From Streptomyces poonensis (GTDB lineage Bacteria; Actinomycetota; Actinomycetes; Streptomycetales; Streptomycetaceae): DNA of 64,000 nt. The stretch is from positions 124,001 to 188,000 of the forward strand of contig NZ_BMVW01000009.1 of NCBI RefSeq assembly GCF_014650915.1, given 5' to 3'. Shown one piece after another: positions 1 to 8,239 of the stretch (positions within the stretch are counted from its first letter, which is position 1; each line of letters begins with the position of its first letter). Under the pieces are notes generated by a model. That model was not told where the DNA came from, did no database searches, and saw only the letters and a list, made by a program, of their open reading frames with translations. The position numbers were made by a program, and so were the translations under genes.

Positions 1-1
1 T

Positions 2-163
2 CCTGTCCCACCGGGCCCGAGCCCGGACCCGGTCCCGCCCGCCCCCGACCCGGATCCGGTGCCGCCGGGCCCGGACCCCGACCCGGTGCCGCCCGGTCCG
101 AGCCCGGATCCGATTCCGCCGGGCCCCGTTCCGCCGGGCCCGCAGCCGGGGCCGCTGACCTGA
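2..163 (+). CDS. C-terminal end of a proline-rich repeat protein (partial)
   Basis: The frame is open from the left edge to a TGA at 161-163 and encodes about 53 residues made almost only of Pro, Asp, Gly, Val and Ser. Short units of the type PDPVPPGP recur at least three times, with small variants such as PSPDPIPPGP. Tails like this are common as flexible wall-spanning or linker segments in actinomycete surface proteins, but nothing here identifies the main domain, which lies outside the window. The repeat periodicity and the clean stop favour a real coding end over a chance GC-rich frame. Confidence 0.5.
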   Translation, partial: PVPPGPSPDPVPPAPDPDPVPPGPDPDPVPPGPSPDPIPPGPVPPGPQPGPLT

Positions 164-527
164 GCGGGCGCACCGTCCCGAGTGGGGCCGGAACGCGCGC
201 AGGGCGCACGGCGCAGGGCGCGGAGCGGCGACGAGCGGTGGCCCGGGTGCGGAAGATGCCGCAGGCGGGCCACCGGCAGGTCCGGCCACCGGCACGTCCG
301 GGGCCACCATTCGGATTGTCCGGCCACCGTCGGGCCGGTCACTTCCGGTCGCAGCGGGGTGGGGGTCGCGACGCGCGATCGGCCGCAGCGGGGTGAGCCG
401 CGCGCCGCGGACCGGCTGCCGGGCAGCCGGTCCGGTTCCGCGCCCCATGGCCGGCCGCAGCTGGTCAGGTACCGCCACGCCACCGGCCGGCCGGCCCGGT
501 CAGGCATCGACCGGTCGGCCGGCCCGG
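164..527. other. Intergenic stretch, no gene recognised
   Basis: Very GC-rich DNA between the proline-rich tail and the truncated gnd copy. Open frames are present on both strands but show no family features. Its right part carries the tandem repeat described at 488-540. Confidence 0.4.
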
Positions 528-540
528 TCAGGCATCGACC
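488..540. repeat. Two copies of a 25-bp direct repeat at the end of the gnd fragment
   Basis: The 25-bp unit at 488-512 (CGGCCGGCCCGGTCAGGCAT plus CGACC) recurs exactly at 516-540, a 28-bp period. The second copy contains the stop codon of the minus-strand gnd fragment (528-530), so the duplication spans the gene end. Probably a local slippage product. Confidence 0.7.
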
Positions 541-1415
541 TCCGACCGGTCCCCGCCCCAGAGCGTGTGGAACGAGCCCTCGCGGTCGACGCGCCGGTAG
601 GTGTGCGCTCCGAAGAAGTCGCGCTGGCCCTGGATCAGGGCCGCGGGAAGCCGCTCGGCGCGCAGGGCGTCGTAGTAGGTGAGGGCCGCCGAGAAGCCGG
701 GAGTCGGCACGCCCTGGCGGGTGGCCGTGGCCAGCACCTCGCGCCAGTCGTCCTGGGCCGCCGCGATCTCCTGGGCGAACGTCTCGTCGGACAGCAGGCT
801 CGGCAGGTCCGGGCGGGCGTCGTACGCGGCGCGGATACGGTCAAGGAACGCCGCCCGGATGATGCAGCCGCCGCGCCAGATGGAGGCGACCGCGCCCAGG
901 TCGATGTCCCAGCCGTACTCCTCGCTGCCCGCGGCGATCTCGTGGAAGCCCTGCGTGTACGACACGATCTTCGACGCGTACAGCGCCTGCTCCACCCGGT
1001 CCGCGAACGCGGCCGCCTCCGCCTGGCCCAGCGCGGTGGGCTTCGGGCCGGCGAGGGAGCGCGACGCCTCGCGCAGTGCCGCGTGCCCCGACAGGGAGCG
1101 AGCGAACACCGCCTCCGCGATGCCGGACACCGGCGCGCCCAGGTCGAGCGCGATCTGCACCGTCCAGCGGCCCGTGCCCTTCTGCTCGGCCCGGTCCTGC
1201 ACCACGTCCACGAACGGCCCGCCGGTCGCCGCGTCCACGTGGGCGAGGACCTCCGCCGTGATCTCGATCAGGTAGGAGTCGAGGCGGCCGGTGTTCCAGG
1301 TGCGGAAGATCTCCGCGATCTGTGCGGGGGAGTAGCCCGCGACGTCGCGCAGCAGCTGGTACGCCTCGCCGATCGGCTGCATGTCGGCGTATTCGATGCC
1401 GTTGTGCACCATCTT
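528..1415 (-). pseudogene. gnd: 6-phosphogluconate dehydrogenase, N-terminally truncated copy
   Basis: This encodes the C-terminal about 295 residues of a decarboxylating 6-phosphogluconate dehydrogenase. Similarity begins exactly at the catalytic K-M-V-H-N-G-I-E-Y segment and runs to a complete C-terminus with the family's FFGAHTYRR motif and the ending GDRSEVDA. The Rossmann NADP-binding half (about 180 residues) is missing. Upstream of the lysine codon the frame holds only about 13 unrelated codons before a TAG, with no start codon or ribosome binding site. The gene therefore cannot make an active enzyme, although the catalytic lysine itself is kept. An intact paralogue lies at 2191-3642 on the other strand. 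The breakpoint position suggests a recombination or deletion event. Confidence 0.85.
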
Positions 1416-2190
1416 CCCGGGTACTTTCGGGGAAGGCTAACAGATGTGCTTGTGACCTACATTTTGGCTGGTCAGCTGCGGTTAACGCCATGCTTGATCT
1501 TGACGGTTCGTGGCGGTCGCAGGCGGGCCCTGACGGTGCTGATGCTGACTTAATGCTGACTTCCATGACGGAGTGTCAGATGCGCTGCTGGTGCCTCGGG
1601 CACCTGCGCGGCGTGGCCCTGCCGGAGCCAGCAACCGTCGCCTGGCACGCCGTCTCGCAGGCGGGCGACCTTTGTCGGTAGGCGCCTCCGCATCGTCGAA
1701 GTGGTCCCGCCGGTGCCCTCGCCGTCGTGGTGGCCGCACGGGTCATCGCCGCAGAGAACGCGCCGGTCGATCCGCAGGCGAAGGTCCATGAGGCGGAGAA
1801 TGCAGTCGACGAAAAGCGATACGCACCCTCGACGCGGACGACTTCCTGACCACCGGTGGCGCGGACGTGGTGATCAAGTCCTCGGGTAATCACCGGGGCC
1901 TCGTGTTCGACGTCAGAGGCGACGCCGGAGGCGGCCCGGTGGGCCATCTGATAGTGGTGACCAGCCCGTGCCGATCGCGCATGCCATCGCCAGGAAACTC
2001 CACCTTGCCGGCGCGCTTCGCTGCAACGACGAGGTCGACAAGGTGATCGCGGCGGCGCTTGCCGATAGATTCCTGGCCGTCGGACCGGTCTTCGCCCACA
2101 TTTTCCAGACTTCGAAGCGCTGGGCGCCTTCGGCTCGGGAAAGATGCTCCTCGGTTCTGTTCTGACACTCGACAACCGGAAGAGGCAGAC
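1416..2190. other. Remnant-like region between the two gnd copies
   Basis: No complete gene is recognised. Plus-strand coding-like fragments in different frames (for example around 1731-1848, 1840-1960 and 1968-2165) contain protein-like segments such as DEVDKVIAAALADRF, separated by stops and frame changes. They look like a decayed gene, but I cannot name the family. Confidence 0.3.
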
Positions 2191-3642
2191 ATGAGCACCA
2201 ACGAAACAGCCAACATCGGCGTCGTCGGACTGGCGGTGATGGGATCGAACCTCGCGCGCAACCTCGCTTCCCGCGAGGGAAACACCGTCGCCGTATACAA
2301 CCGCACCCACGCCCGCACCGAGGAACTCGTCGCCGCTCATCCTGAGGCCGGATTCGTCGCCGCCGGGACGATCGACGACTTTGTCGCGTCACTGGCCCGG
2401 CCGCGCACCGCGATCATCATGGTCAAGGCAGGGGCGGGCACGGACGCGGTGATCGACCAGCTCGCCGAGCGTTTCGAACCCGGCGACATCATCGTGGACG
2501 GCGGTAACGCCAATTTCCAGGACACCATTGCGCGGGAGAAGCGGATCGCCCCGACGGGCGTTCATTTCGTCGGCGTCGGCATTTCCGGTGGTGAGGAAGG
2601 CGCGCTCAACGGCCCGTCGATCATGCCCGGTGGATCGGCGGAATCGTACGAGACCCTCGGACCGATCCTCGCCTCGATCGCCGCGGTCGCGAAAGGCGAA
2701 CCCTGTGTCACGCACGTGGGCACCGACGGAGCCGGACATTTCATCAAGATGATCCACAACGGCATCGAGTACGCCGACATGCAGCTGATCGGCGAGGCGT
2801 ACGATCTGCTGCGGACCGTGGGCGGCTTGGAGCCGCACGCCATCGCGGACGTCTTCGCCGAGTGGAACAAGGGCTCCCTGGAGTCGTATCTGATCGAGAT
2901 CACTGCCGAGATTCTGCGGCAGGTCGACTCCGCCACCGGTAAGCCCTTCGTCGACATCGTGCTCGACCAGGCCGGTTCGAAGGGCACCGGTGTGTGGACC
3001 GTGCAGAACGCCCTCGACCTCGGTGTCCCGGTGGGCGGCATCGCGGAAGCCGTGTTCGCCCGTGCCGTCTCGGCCAAGCCGGCGCAGCGCGCCGCCGTAC
3101 GGCGGTCGGCTGCCTCCCGCCCGCAGCCACAGAAGGCCGATGCTGGCTTCGCCGATGACGTGGCCAAGGCCCTCTACGCCTCGAAAGTCGTCGCGTACGC
3201 CCAGGGTTTCGACGCCGTCCTCGCCGGTGCTGAGAAGTACGGCTGGGACATCCACAAGGACCGCATCGCCAAGATCTGGCGCGGCGGTTGCATCATTCGT
3301 GCCCGCTTCCTCGACCGTATCGCTGAGGCCTACACCGACAACCCGGACATCACCACGCTGCTGGAAGCGCCGTACTTCGCGCAGGCTGTCACCCAAGGTG
3401 AGGATGCCTGGCGCCGTATCGTCGCCACCGCCGCCCTCTCCGGCGTCCCCGTCCCCGGCTTCAGCTCCGCGCTCAGCTACTACGACTCGCTTGCGGCGGA
3501 GCGTCTTCCCGCCGCACTCGTCCAGGGTCAGCGAGACTTCTTCGGAGCCCACACCTATCGCCGTACGGACAGGGAGGGCACATTCCACACCCTCTGGTCA
3601 GGTGATCGAACCGAGGTCGATGTGACGCACTCCACGCACTGA
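2191..3642 (+). CDS. gnd: 6-phosphogluconate dehydrogenase (decarboxylating)
   Basis: A full-length 483-residue enzyme of the oxidative pentose phosphate pathway. It converts 6-phosphogluconate to ribulose 5-phosphate and CO2, making NADPH in the cytoplasm. Near residues 10-27 is a dinucleotide-binding segment (GVVGLAVMGSNLARNLAS). The catalytic lysine is Lys186 in HFIKMIHNGIEYADMQ, and the C-terminus has FFGAHTYRR. I chose ATG 2191 because it follows a GGAAGAGG sequence with normal spacing and gives the expected N-terminus; a longer in-frame extension upstream has no family similarity. A slightly longer alanine/arginine/proline-rich stretch near residue 305 is mildly unusual. It lies directly upstream of an IS630 element inserted only 8 bp past its stop. 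Confidence 0.95.
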   Translation: MSTNETANIGVVGLAVMGSNLARNLASREGNTVAVYNRTHARTEELVAAHPEAGFVAAGTIDDFVASLARPRTAIIMVKAGAGTDAVIDQLAERFEPGDIIVDGGNANFQDTIAREKRIAPTGVHFVGVGISGGEEGALNGPSIMPGGSAESYETLGPILASIAAVAKGEPCVTHVGTDGAGHFIKMIHNGIEYADMQLIGEAYDLLRTVGGLEPHAIADVFAEWNKGSLESYLIEITAEILRQVDSATGKPFVDIVLDQAGSKGTGVWTVQNALDLGVPVGGIAEAVFARAVSAKPAQRAAVRRSAASRPQPQKADAGFADDVAKALYASKVVAYAQGFDAVLAGAEKYGWDIHKDRIAKIWRGGCIIRARFLDRIAEAYTDNPDITTLLEAPYFAQAVTQGEDAWRRIVATAALSGVPVPGFSSALSYYDSLAAERLPAALVQGQRDFFGAHTYRRTDREGTFHTLWSGDRTEVDVTHSTH

Positions 3643-3652
3643 GCCCGTCCTA

Positions 3653-4807
3653 CTGATCTCCTCGGGGCGTTGTCGGAGAGGGTGACGGGTGGGGATCCCT
3701 GCGGTAGGCCGGTGGTATGCGGTACGCGCAGGGCGGCGGGCTGACCGCCGAGCGGCGGCAGTTCCGGGAACGGATTCGGTTCGAGGCCGGTGAGCGGTTC
3801 GCGCGGGGCGAGAGAAATGCCGTGATCGCGAAGGAACTGAGGGTGAGCGAGCGGTCGGTGGAGCGCTGGCGGCGGGCCTGGCGCGAGGGCGGCCGTGCCG
3901 CCCTGGCCTCGGCCGGACCGCCGAAGCTGCCCAAGCTGTCCGACGACCGGTTCGCCGAGCTCGAGCAGGAGCTGGCCAGAGGCCCGGCCGAGCACGGCTG
4001 GGAGGACCAGCGCTGGACATTGGCCCGGATCCGGGCACTGATCCTGTGGCGGTTCGACCTGGACGTTTCGCCGGCGGCGGTGTGGCGGCTGCTGCACCGG
4101 CACGGCTGGTCCTGGCAGTCGCCCGCCCGCCGGGCCATGGAACGCGACGAGCACGCCGTCGAGCTGTGGAAGAAGGACGTGTGGCCGCGGGCGGAATGAC
4201 CGCGGCGGCGCTCGGGGCCTTCCTCGTCTTCGAGGACGAGGCGGGGTTCGGCATGACCCCGCCGCGGGCCCGCACCCGGGGCCGGCGCGGGCACACGCCG
4301 GTGGTGCGGGTGCGCGGCCGGTCCTGGCGCCGCTGCTCCATCGCCGCCCTGTGCTGCTACCGGCCGGGCGAGCCGTCCCGGCTGATCTACCGGCCCCGCC
4401 GCCACCGGAAGCACCGCGGCACCGGACGCAACAGCTTCGCCTGGACCGACTATCGCGACCTCATCGTCCGCGCCCACATTCAGCGCAAGGCCCCCATCGT
4501 CCTCATCTGGGACAACCTCAACACCCACCGGACCGCCGGAATGCGCCGGTACGCGGACGAGCACGACTGGCTCACCATCGTCCACCTGCCCTCCTACGCA
4601 CCGGATCTCAACCCGGTAGAAGGGGTCTGGTCGCTGCTGCGGCGCGGCCCGCTGGCCAACGTCGCCTTCGCCGACGACGACCACCTCGAACGCACCCTCC
4701 GCCGCGGCCTGCGGCACATCCAGTACCGCCCCGACCTGATCGACGGCTGCCTCACCGGCATCGGCCTCGGATTGACCGATCACCCGACAACAGCCAGAAG
4801 AGATCAG
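3653..4807 (+). mobile_element. Complete IS630-family insertion sequence with TA duplication
   Basis: Terminal inverted repeats start CTGATCTCCTC at 3653 and end with the complement GAAGAGATCAG at 4807. They share further matches such as GTTGTCGG over about 35 bp. A TA dinucleotide flanks each end (3651-3652 and 4808-4809), the TA target duplication typical of IS630. Two overlapping frames fill the interior and encode a DDE transposase. Ends and frames are intact, so the element may be active. It sits between the gnd stop and the start of a Tn3-type transposase. Confidence 0.9.
3717..4199 (+). CDS. IS630 transposase, N-terminal helix-turn-helix part (orfA)
   Basis: A 160-residue protein forming the DNA-binding half of an IS630-type transposase. 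Residues about 18-60 make a helix-turn-helix (RNAVIAKELRVSERSVERWR), followed by a winged-helix region with the family motif WEDQRWTLARIRALI. The last bases GGAATGA hold both the stop (4197-4199) and the ATG of the second frame (4196-4198). The catalytic half is thus made either by translational coupling or by a programmed -1 type shift that fuses the two parts. Confidence 0.85.
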   Translation: MRYAQGGGLTAERRQFRERIRFEAGERFARGERNAVIAKELRVSERSVERWRRAWREGGRAALASAGPPKLPKLSDDRFAELEQELARGPAEHGWEDQRWTLARIRALILWRFDLDVSPAAVWRLLHRHGWSWQSPARRAMERDEHAVELWKKDVWPRAE

Positions 4808-4810
4808 TAG
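4196..4810 (+). CDS. IS630 transposase, catalytic DDE part (orfB)
   Basis: A 204-residue catalytic domain. The acidic triad is visible as FEDEAGFG near residue 12, IWDNLNTH near residue 105 and YAPDLNPVEGVW near residue 140. The ATG overlaps the stop of the DNA-binding part (ATGA). The stop codon TAG at 4808-4810 is built from the duplicated target TA plus the next chromosomal G, so the reading frame is closed by host DNA; the last codon fully inside the element is CAG. Confidence 0.9.
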   Translation: MTAAALGAFLVFEDEAGFGMTPPRARTRGRRGHTPVVRVRGRSWRRCSIAALCCYRPGEPSRLIYRPRRHRKHRGTGRNSFAWTDYRDLIVRAHIQRKAPIVLIWDNLNTHRTAGMRRYADEHDWLTIVHLPSYAPDLNPVEGVWSLLRRGPLANVAFADDDHLERTLRRGLRHIQYRPDLIDGCLTGIGLGLTDHPTTARRDQ

Positions 4811-4846
4811 GCCGAACGAGTAGTCGACGGAGGGGTGGGAACGTTC

Positions 4847-5777
4847 ATGCGCCGGGAGTGGTCGCCCGAGGACGTGGTGGCGTTCTGGACGCCGGTGGGC
4901 GGCGACTGGGACCTGGTCGCGAACAAGTCCGGCCCGACCAGGCTCGGATTTGTGCTGATGCTCAAGTTCTTCGAGCTGGAGGGCCGGTTCCCCAAGTTCG
5001 TGGAGGAGTTCCCACCGGCCGCGGTCGACTACGTGGCCGACGTGGTCAGGGTGCCGGCCGAGGACTTGGCGAAGGACGACCTGTCGTCCCGCTCCGCGAA
5101 GGGCCACCGTACGCAGATCCGCGAAGCCCTCGGATTCCGCCCGGCGACCCGCGCTGATGAGGAACGCCTGACCGCCTGGCTCGCCGATGAGGTCTGCCCG
5201 GTGGAGCTGGTGGAGGACCAACTGCGAGAGGCCCTGCTCGTGCAGTGCCGCAGCGACCGCGTCGAGCCCCCGGGCCGCATCGAGCGGATCGTGGCCGCTG
5301 CGCGGGCACGGGCTGACCGCGTCTTCTGCGCGCAAACCGTCGCCCGCCTGGGTGGGACGTGCGCCCTCCGCCTGCTGGGCCTGGTGGCGGACGGCAACGA
5401 GGAAGGAACCGCACTGCTGGCCTCGCTGAAGCGGGACCCGGGTGCGGTGGGCCTGGAATCGCTCCTGACGGAGATCACCAAGCTGACCGGACAAGGAGCA
5501 CGCCGAGACGTCCATGCTCGCGCTGCACCTGCTCCAGTCCACGCTCGTGCACGTCAACACGCTGCTGCTCCAGCAGGTCCTGGCCGAGCCGAAGTGGGCG
5601 AAGAAGCTGAGCGCCGAGGACCGGCGCGGTCTGACCGCGCTGTTCTGGTCGAATATCAACCCATACGGCACCTTCCGCCTGGACATGAGCAAGCGGCTCG
5701 ACCTTGCGTTGGCCGCCGTGCCCCGCCCCCGCACCCCGGCCAACACCTCCGCCCAAACGAGCGCAGAGACACGATGA
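4847..5777 (+). pseudogene. Tn3-family transposase with large internal deletion
   Basis: The first about 215 codons match the N-terminus of Tn3-family transposases of the type starting MRREW, with motifs such as LGFVLMLKFFELEGRFP and EEVCP-like helices. Near 5490 the frame changes and the sequence becomes the conserved C-terminal end: KEHAETSMLALHLLQ, then NPYGTFRLDMSKRLDLAL, with a stop at 5775-5777. The middle, including the DDE catalytic core (several hundred residues), is gone. An upstream GTG at 4835 is possible, but ATG 4847 fits the family start. The IS630 element ends 40 bp upstream. Confidence 0.85.
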
Positions 5778-5805
5778 AGGAATTCCAGAACCTCACCGAC
5801 CCCGG

Positions 5806-5937
5806 ATGAACGAGGCGGCATGGCGGGCGCTCGACCTGACGCGCGCCTATGTGACACGCGCCCGCGTGGCGATCGTAGAGCACCTCGCGCACCTGGTAGC
5901 GACCCAGTTGGAGTGCACCGGAGGTGTGCTCCTCTAG
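5806..5937 (+). CDS. Small hypothetical open frame (43 aa)
   Basis: An ATG-initiated frame following the Tn3 remnant. The product is a short amphipathic helical peptide (LDLTRAYVTRARVAIVEHLA) with no recognised family. It has no strong ribosome binding site and could be the end of a lost gene. Confidence 0.2.
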   Translation: MNEAAWRALDLTRAYVTRARVAIVEHLAHLVATQLECTGGVLL

Positions 5938-5996
5938 CCGTCGTCGGCACTGCGCGGCAGGATGCTGAGCCTGCCCGCACCAAGGAGGTAGTAGGG

Positions 5997-6656
5997 ATGC
6001 TCACAGGCCCAGAAGCGACCATCGTCGCGCGCGCTGGTGGCGCGATCGTGCAGGGCGTCAAGGGGCAGGCGACGACCTCGCCCCAATGGCCTGCTCTCCA
6101 CGCCAGTCTCTTGGAATTGCACGCGATTGTCGACGCTTGGGTCGGCGCTGCCGCTGAGAGCGCAACGTTAATCCAGCACAAGCTCAACGGCATGAGCAGT
6201 CCGCCGAGACGAGTACGGTGGAAGGGCCCGTTCAATTTCGGTGGCTCAGTCACCATGATCGGCGGCACGAGCAATATCGCTTACGGGGTCGTTGAGGGCA
6301 TGTCGCAACAAGTCAGCCAACAGCTGGCTCCGAAGGTCTCCTTCGTCAAGAGGTTGACTCCTGGGCAGAGGCAACAAGCCGCACGGCGCAATCTCCGCAA
6401 CATGATGCGTGTGTACTGCCCAGACCTCCTGTCCGAATTTGAGAATGCGACGGATCGGCGTCGAGCCTGGGTTGTAGCCAACCGTGTAGCGTTGAGCGAG
6501 GCCCTGACCGCCCAGTCGGTTGATCGCGAGTCACTGCGTGTGTGGGCGCAGGAGGCACTCGGGACGATGCACGACTTGGTCGTGGTTCGTGACGAACTAG
6601 CGGCCCTGATCCGGGAGAAGTACCCCATGGGGCACGGGTCGCCGGAAGGCCGATAG
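5997..6656 (+). CDS. Hypothetical protein (219 aa), mobile-DNA cargo
   Basis: Family not recognised. ATG 5997 follows an excellent Shine-Dalgarno sequence AAGGAGGT (5982-5989), which decides the start over upstream in-frame codons. The protein is mainly helical and charged, with a glycine-rich segment near residues 82-100 (FNFGGSVTMIGGTSNIAYG) and a basic, helix-rich C-terminal half. There is no signal peptide or membrane segment. Codon use is less GC-extreme than the surrounding metabolic genes, and it lies between the Tn3 transposase remnant and a resolvase. Both facts suggest recent transfer as transposon cargo. Confidence 0.6.
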   Translation: MLTGPEATIVARAGGAIVQGVKGQATTSPQWPALHASLLELHAIVDAWVGAAAESATLIQHKLNGMSSPPRRVRWKGPFNFGGSVTMIGGTSNIAYGVVEGMSQQVSQQLAPKVSFVKRLTPGQRQQAARRNLRNMMRVYCPDLLSEFENATDRRRAWVVANRVALSEALTAQSVDRESLRVWAQEALGTMHDLVVVRDELAALIREKYPMGHGSPEGR

Positions 6657-6762
6657 CGGGGTTCTTGGCCCCCGAAAGAGGCCCGGTGATCTTCAAAAAA
6701 CCCTTCAAAACCCGGGGCATTCAAGAACTCTGGACCGCCGTTTTCTGACATGATCCGGGGCC
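6657..6762. promoter_or_regulatory. Candidate promoter / res region of the resolvase
   Basis: A relatively AT-rich 100-bp gap with the repeated words TTCAAAAAACCC and TTCAAAACCC (6693-6712). Resolvase recombination sites usually lie in the gap upstream of their gene; this is inference from position and the repeated words. Confidence 0.3.
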
Positions 6763-7431
6763 ATGAGTGACCTTCCGGAGACGTCCGGCCGTCCCGAACT
6801 CCTCGTCGCCGAACCGCTCGTCCGTACCGAAATCAAGATCGGGTATGCGCGGGTGTCGACCGGCGGCCAAAAGCTCGAACGGCAGATCGATGCGCTCACC
6901 GCCGCCGGGTGCCGAAAGATCTTCGCGGACAAGAAGTCCGGCAAGACCGACCTGCGCCCGGAGCTGAAGGCGTGCCACGCCTTCCTCGACGCCGGCGACA
7001 CCCTCGTCGTCCCGAGCCTGGACCGCTACGGCCGCAGCCTCCAAGACCTCATCAACATGGTCGCCGAACTGCGCGAGCGCGGCATCGGCTTCACCTCGCT
7101 GCACGAGAACCTCGACACGACCACCCCCGGCGGCCGACTCATCTTCCACGTCTTCGCCGCCCTGGCGGAGTTCATCCGCGAACTCATCGTGCAGGGCACC
7201 CGTGAGGGCCTGGCCGCCGCCCGCGTCCGCGGCCGGGTCGGCGGACGCCCCACCGTCGCCACCGAGGAAGTCATCAGGGCCGCCCGGGACCTGCTGCCCG
7301 ACCCCGGCCGCTCCATCACCTCGATCGCCAAGCTCCTCGGCGTCTCCCCGGGCACCCTCTACAACCACATCCCCGACCTGCGCGACCTACGGGCCGCAGG
7401 TGTTCCCCACCAGCTGGAGGCCAGCAAGTGA
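6763..7431 (+). CDS. Serine recombinase (Tn3-type resolvase)
   Basis: A 222-residue small serine recombinase that would resolve cointegrates by cutting and rejoining DNA at a res site. The catalytic domain starts at IKIGYARVSTGGQKLERQ (nucleophile Ser in RVST). It continues with SLDRYGRSLQDLINM and the E-helix AALAEFIRELIVQGTREGL, and ends in a C-terminal helix-turn-helix (SITSIAKLLGVSPGTLYNHI). Residues 1-25 are an unusual extension before the normal start of the fold, so a later start is possible, but ATG 6763 is the clear upstream candidate. The stop overlaps the GTG of the next gene (GTGA), implying coupling. Its partner transposase upstream is deleted. Confidence 0.9.
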   Translation: MSDLPETSGRPELLVAEPLVRTEIKIGYARVSTGGQKLERQIDALTAAGCRKIFADKKSGKTDLRPELKACHAFLDAGDTLVVPSLDRYGRSLQDLINMVAELRERGIGFTSLHENLDTTTPGGRLIFHVFAALAEFIRELIVQGTREGLAAARVRGRVGGRPTVATEEVIRAARDLLPDPGRSITSIAKLLGVSPGTLYNHIPDLRDLRAAGVPHQLEASK

Positions 7432-7805
7432 CCCAGAACCCCGAGGAGGAACTCGCCGACGCGAAGAAGCGGCTGAGCCTCCCGCGTATCGTCGTGATCT
7501 GCGGCTCCACCCGTTTCATGACCGAGATGACCGAGGCCGATCTGCGGGAGACCAAAGCCGGAAAGATTGTCGTCAAGCCGGGTTGCGACATGAAGTCGCC
7601 GCACGAATTCTGGTCCGATCCTGTCGAGGCCGAGGCGCTGAAGGTTCGACTCGACGATCTGCACCGAGCGAAGATCCGGCTCGCTGATGAGGTGCTCGTA
7701 GTCGGCGACTACATCGGAGACAGCACCCGAGCCGAAATCGCCTACGCCCGGTCGTTGGGCAAGCCCGTGCGGTTCACGCACCCCGAAGTCGACCGCGACG
7801 CCTGA
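7428..7805 (+). CDS. Nucleoside 2-deoxyribosyltransferase-like protein
   Basis: A 125-residue Rossmann-like protein. It opens with RIVVICGSTRF (residues 20-30), has a central LHRAKIRLADEVLVV and ends with YIGDSTRAEIAYARSLGKPV. These elements match small nucleoside deoxyribosyltransferase-like proteins often found in phages and mobile elements, where they are thought to act on nucleotides or nucleotide sugars. No specific substrate can be assigned. GTG 7428 overlaps the resolvase stop, so the two genes are probably co-translated. Confidence 0.65.
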   Translation: MTQNPEEELADAKKRLSLPRIVVICGSTRFMTEMTEADLRETKAGKIVVKPGCDMKSPHEFWSDPVEAEALKVRLDDLHRAKIRLADEVLVVGDYIGDSTRAEIAYARSLGKPVRFTHPEVDRDA

Positions 7806-8174
7806 CCGCCCGAGCAGTACAAAACGCCAGACGGCAGCGACCTGCCTGGCGTGACCTACTGTTCCCAACAGACCGACCAGCGCATGAGCGCCCCGCTACT
7901 TTGCACCGTGGGTCAGAGATAGGAGGCCGGGGCCGACATGGAAGGACGGGCCGCCGAACGCCGGGCAGACACCACCGGACGCTGAGAACACGCCGCCGTA
8001 CCGTCGAGGGAGCAGCTCGTCGGTGCCCGTCGCCGAAGTCCGGGCACTGGGTGTACCTCTGGTGGGGCCGGAGCCGCGAGTTCTCCGGTACGGGCGGGCG
8101 CAGGAGATCCGGCGCCCTGCGCGGCCGGCTCTTGTGTCGCCCGTGTGCCCGTGAACGGGCCGTGGTGCCTGCAC
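7806..8174. other. Intergenic gap at the edge of the mobile region
   Basis: No gene recognised in about 370 bp between the deoxyribosyltransferase-like gene and the adhE terminator. The tRNA, known repeat and insertion-end signals I looked for are absent. Confidence 0.4.
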
Positions 8175-8214
8175 GCCGGCCGGGCAGGGGCTCCGTAGCC
8201 CCTGCCCGGCCGGC
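8175..8214 (-). terminator. Long perfect hairpin downstream of adhE
   Basis: GCCGGCCGGGCAGGGGCT (8175-8192) pairs perfectly with 8197-8214 across a CCGT loop. It begins 25 bp after the adhE stop. With no strong T-run it is a typical GC-rich actinomycete terminator candidate. Confidence 0.8.
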
Positions 8215-8239
8215 TTCGGTGTCCGTCGGCCGACTGCGC

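Noticed and set aside
1..180. Tandem DNA repeat array at the left edge
   Set aside because: Periodicity follows codons of a proline-rich protein tail ending in a stop, so it is coding rather than a non-coding repeat.
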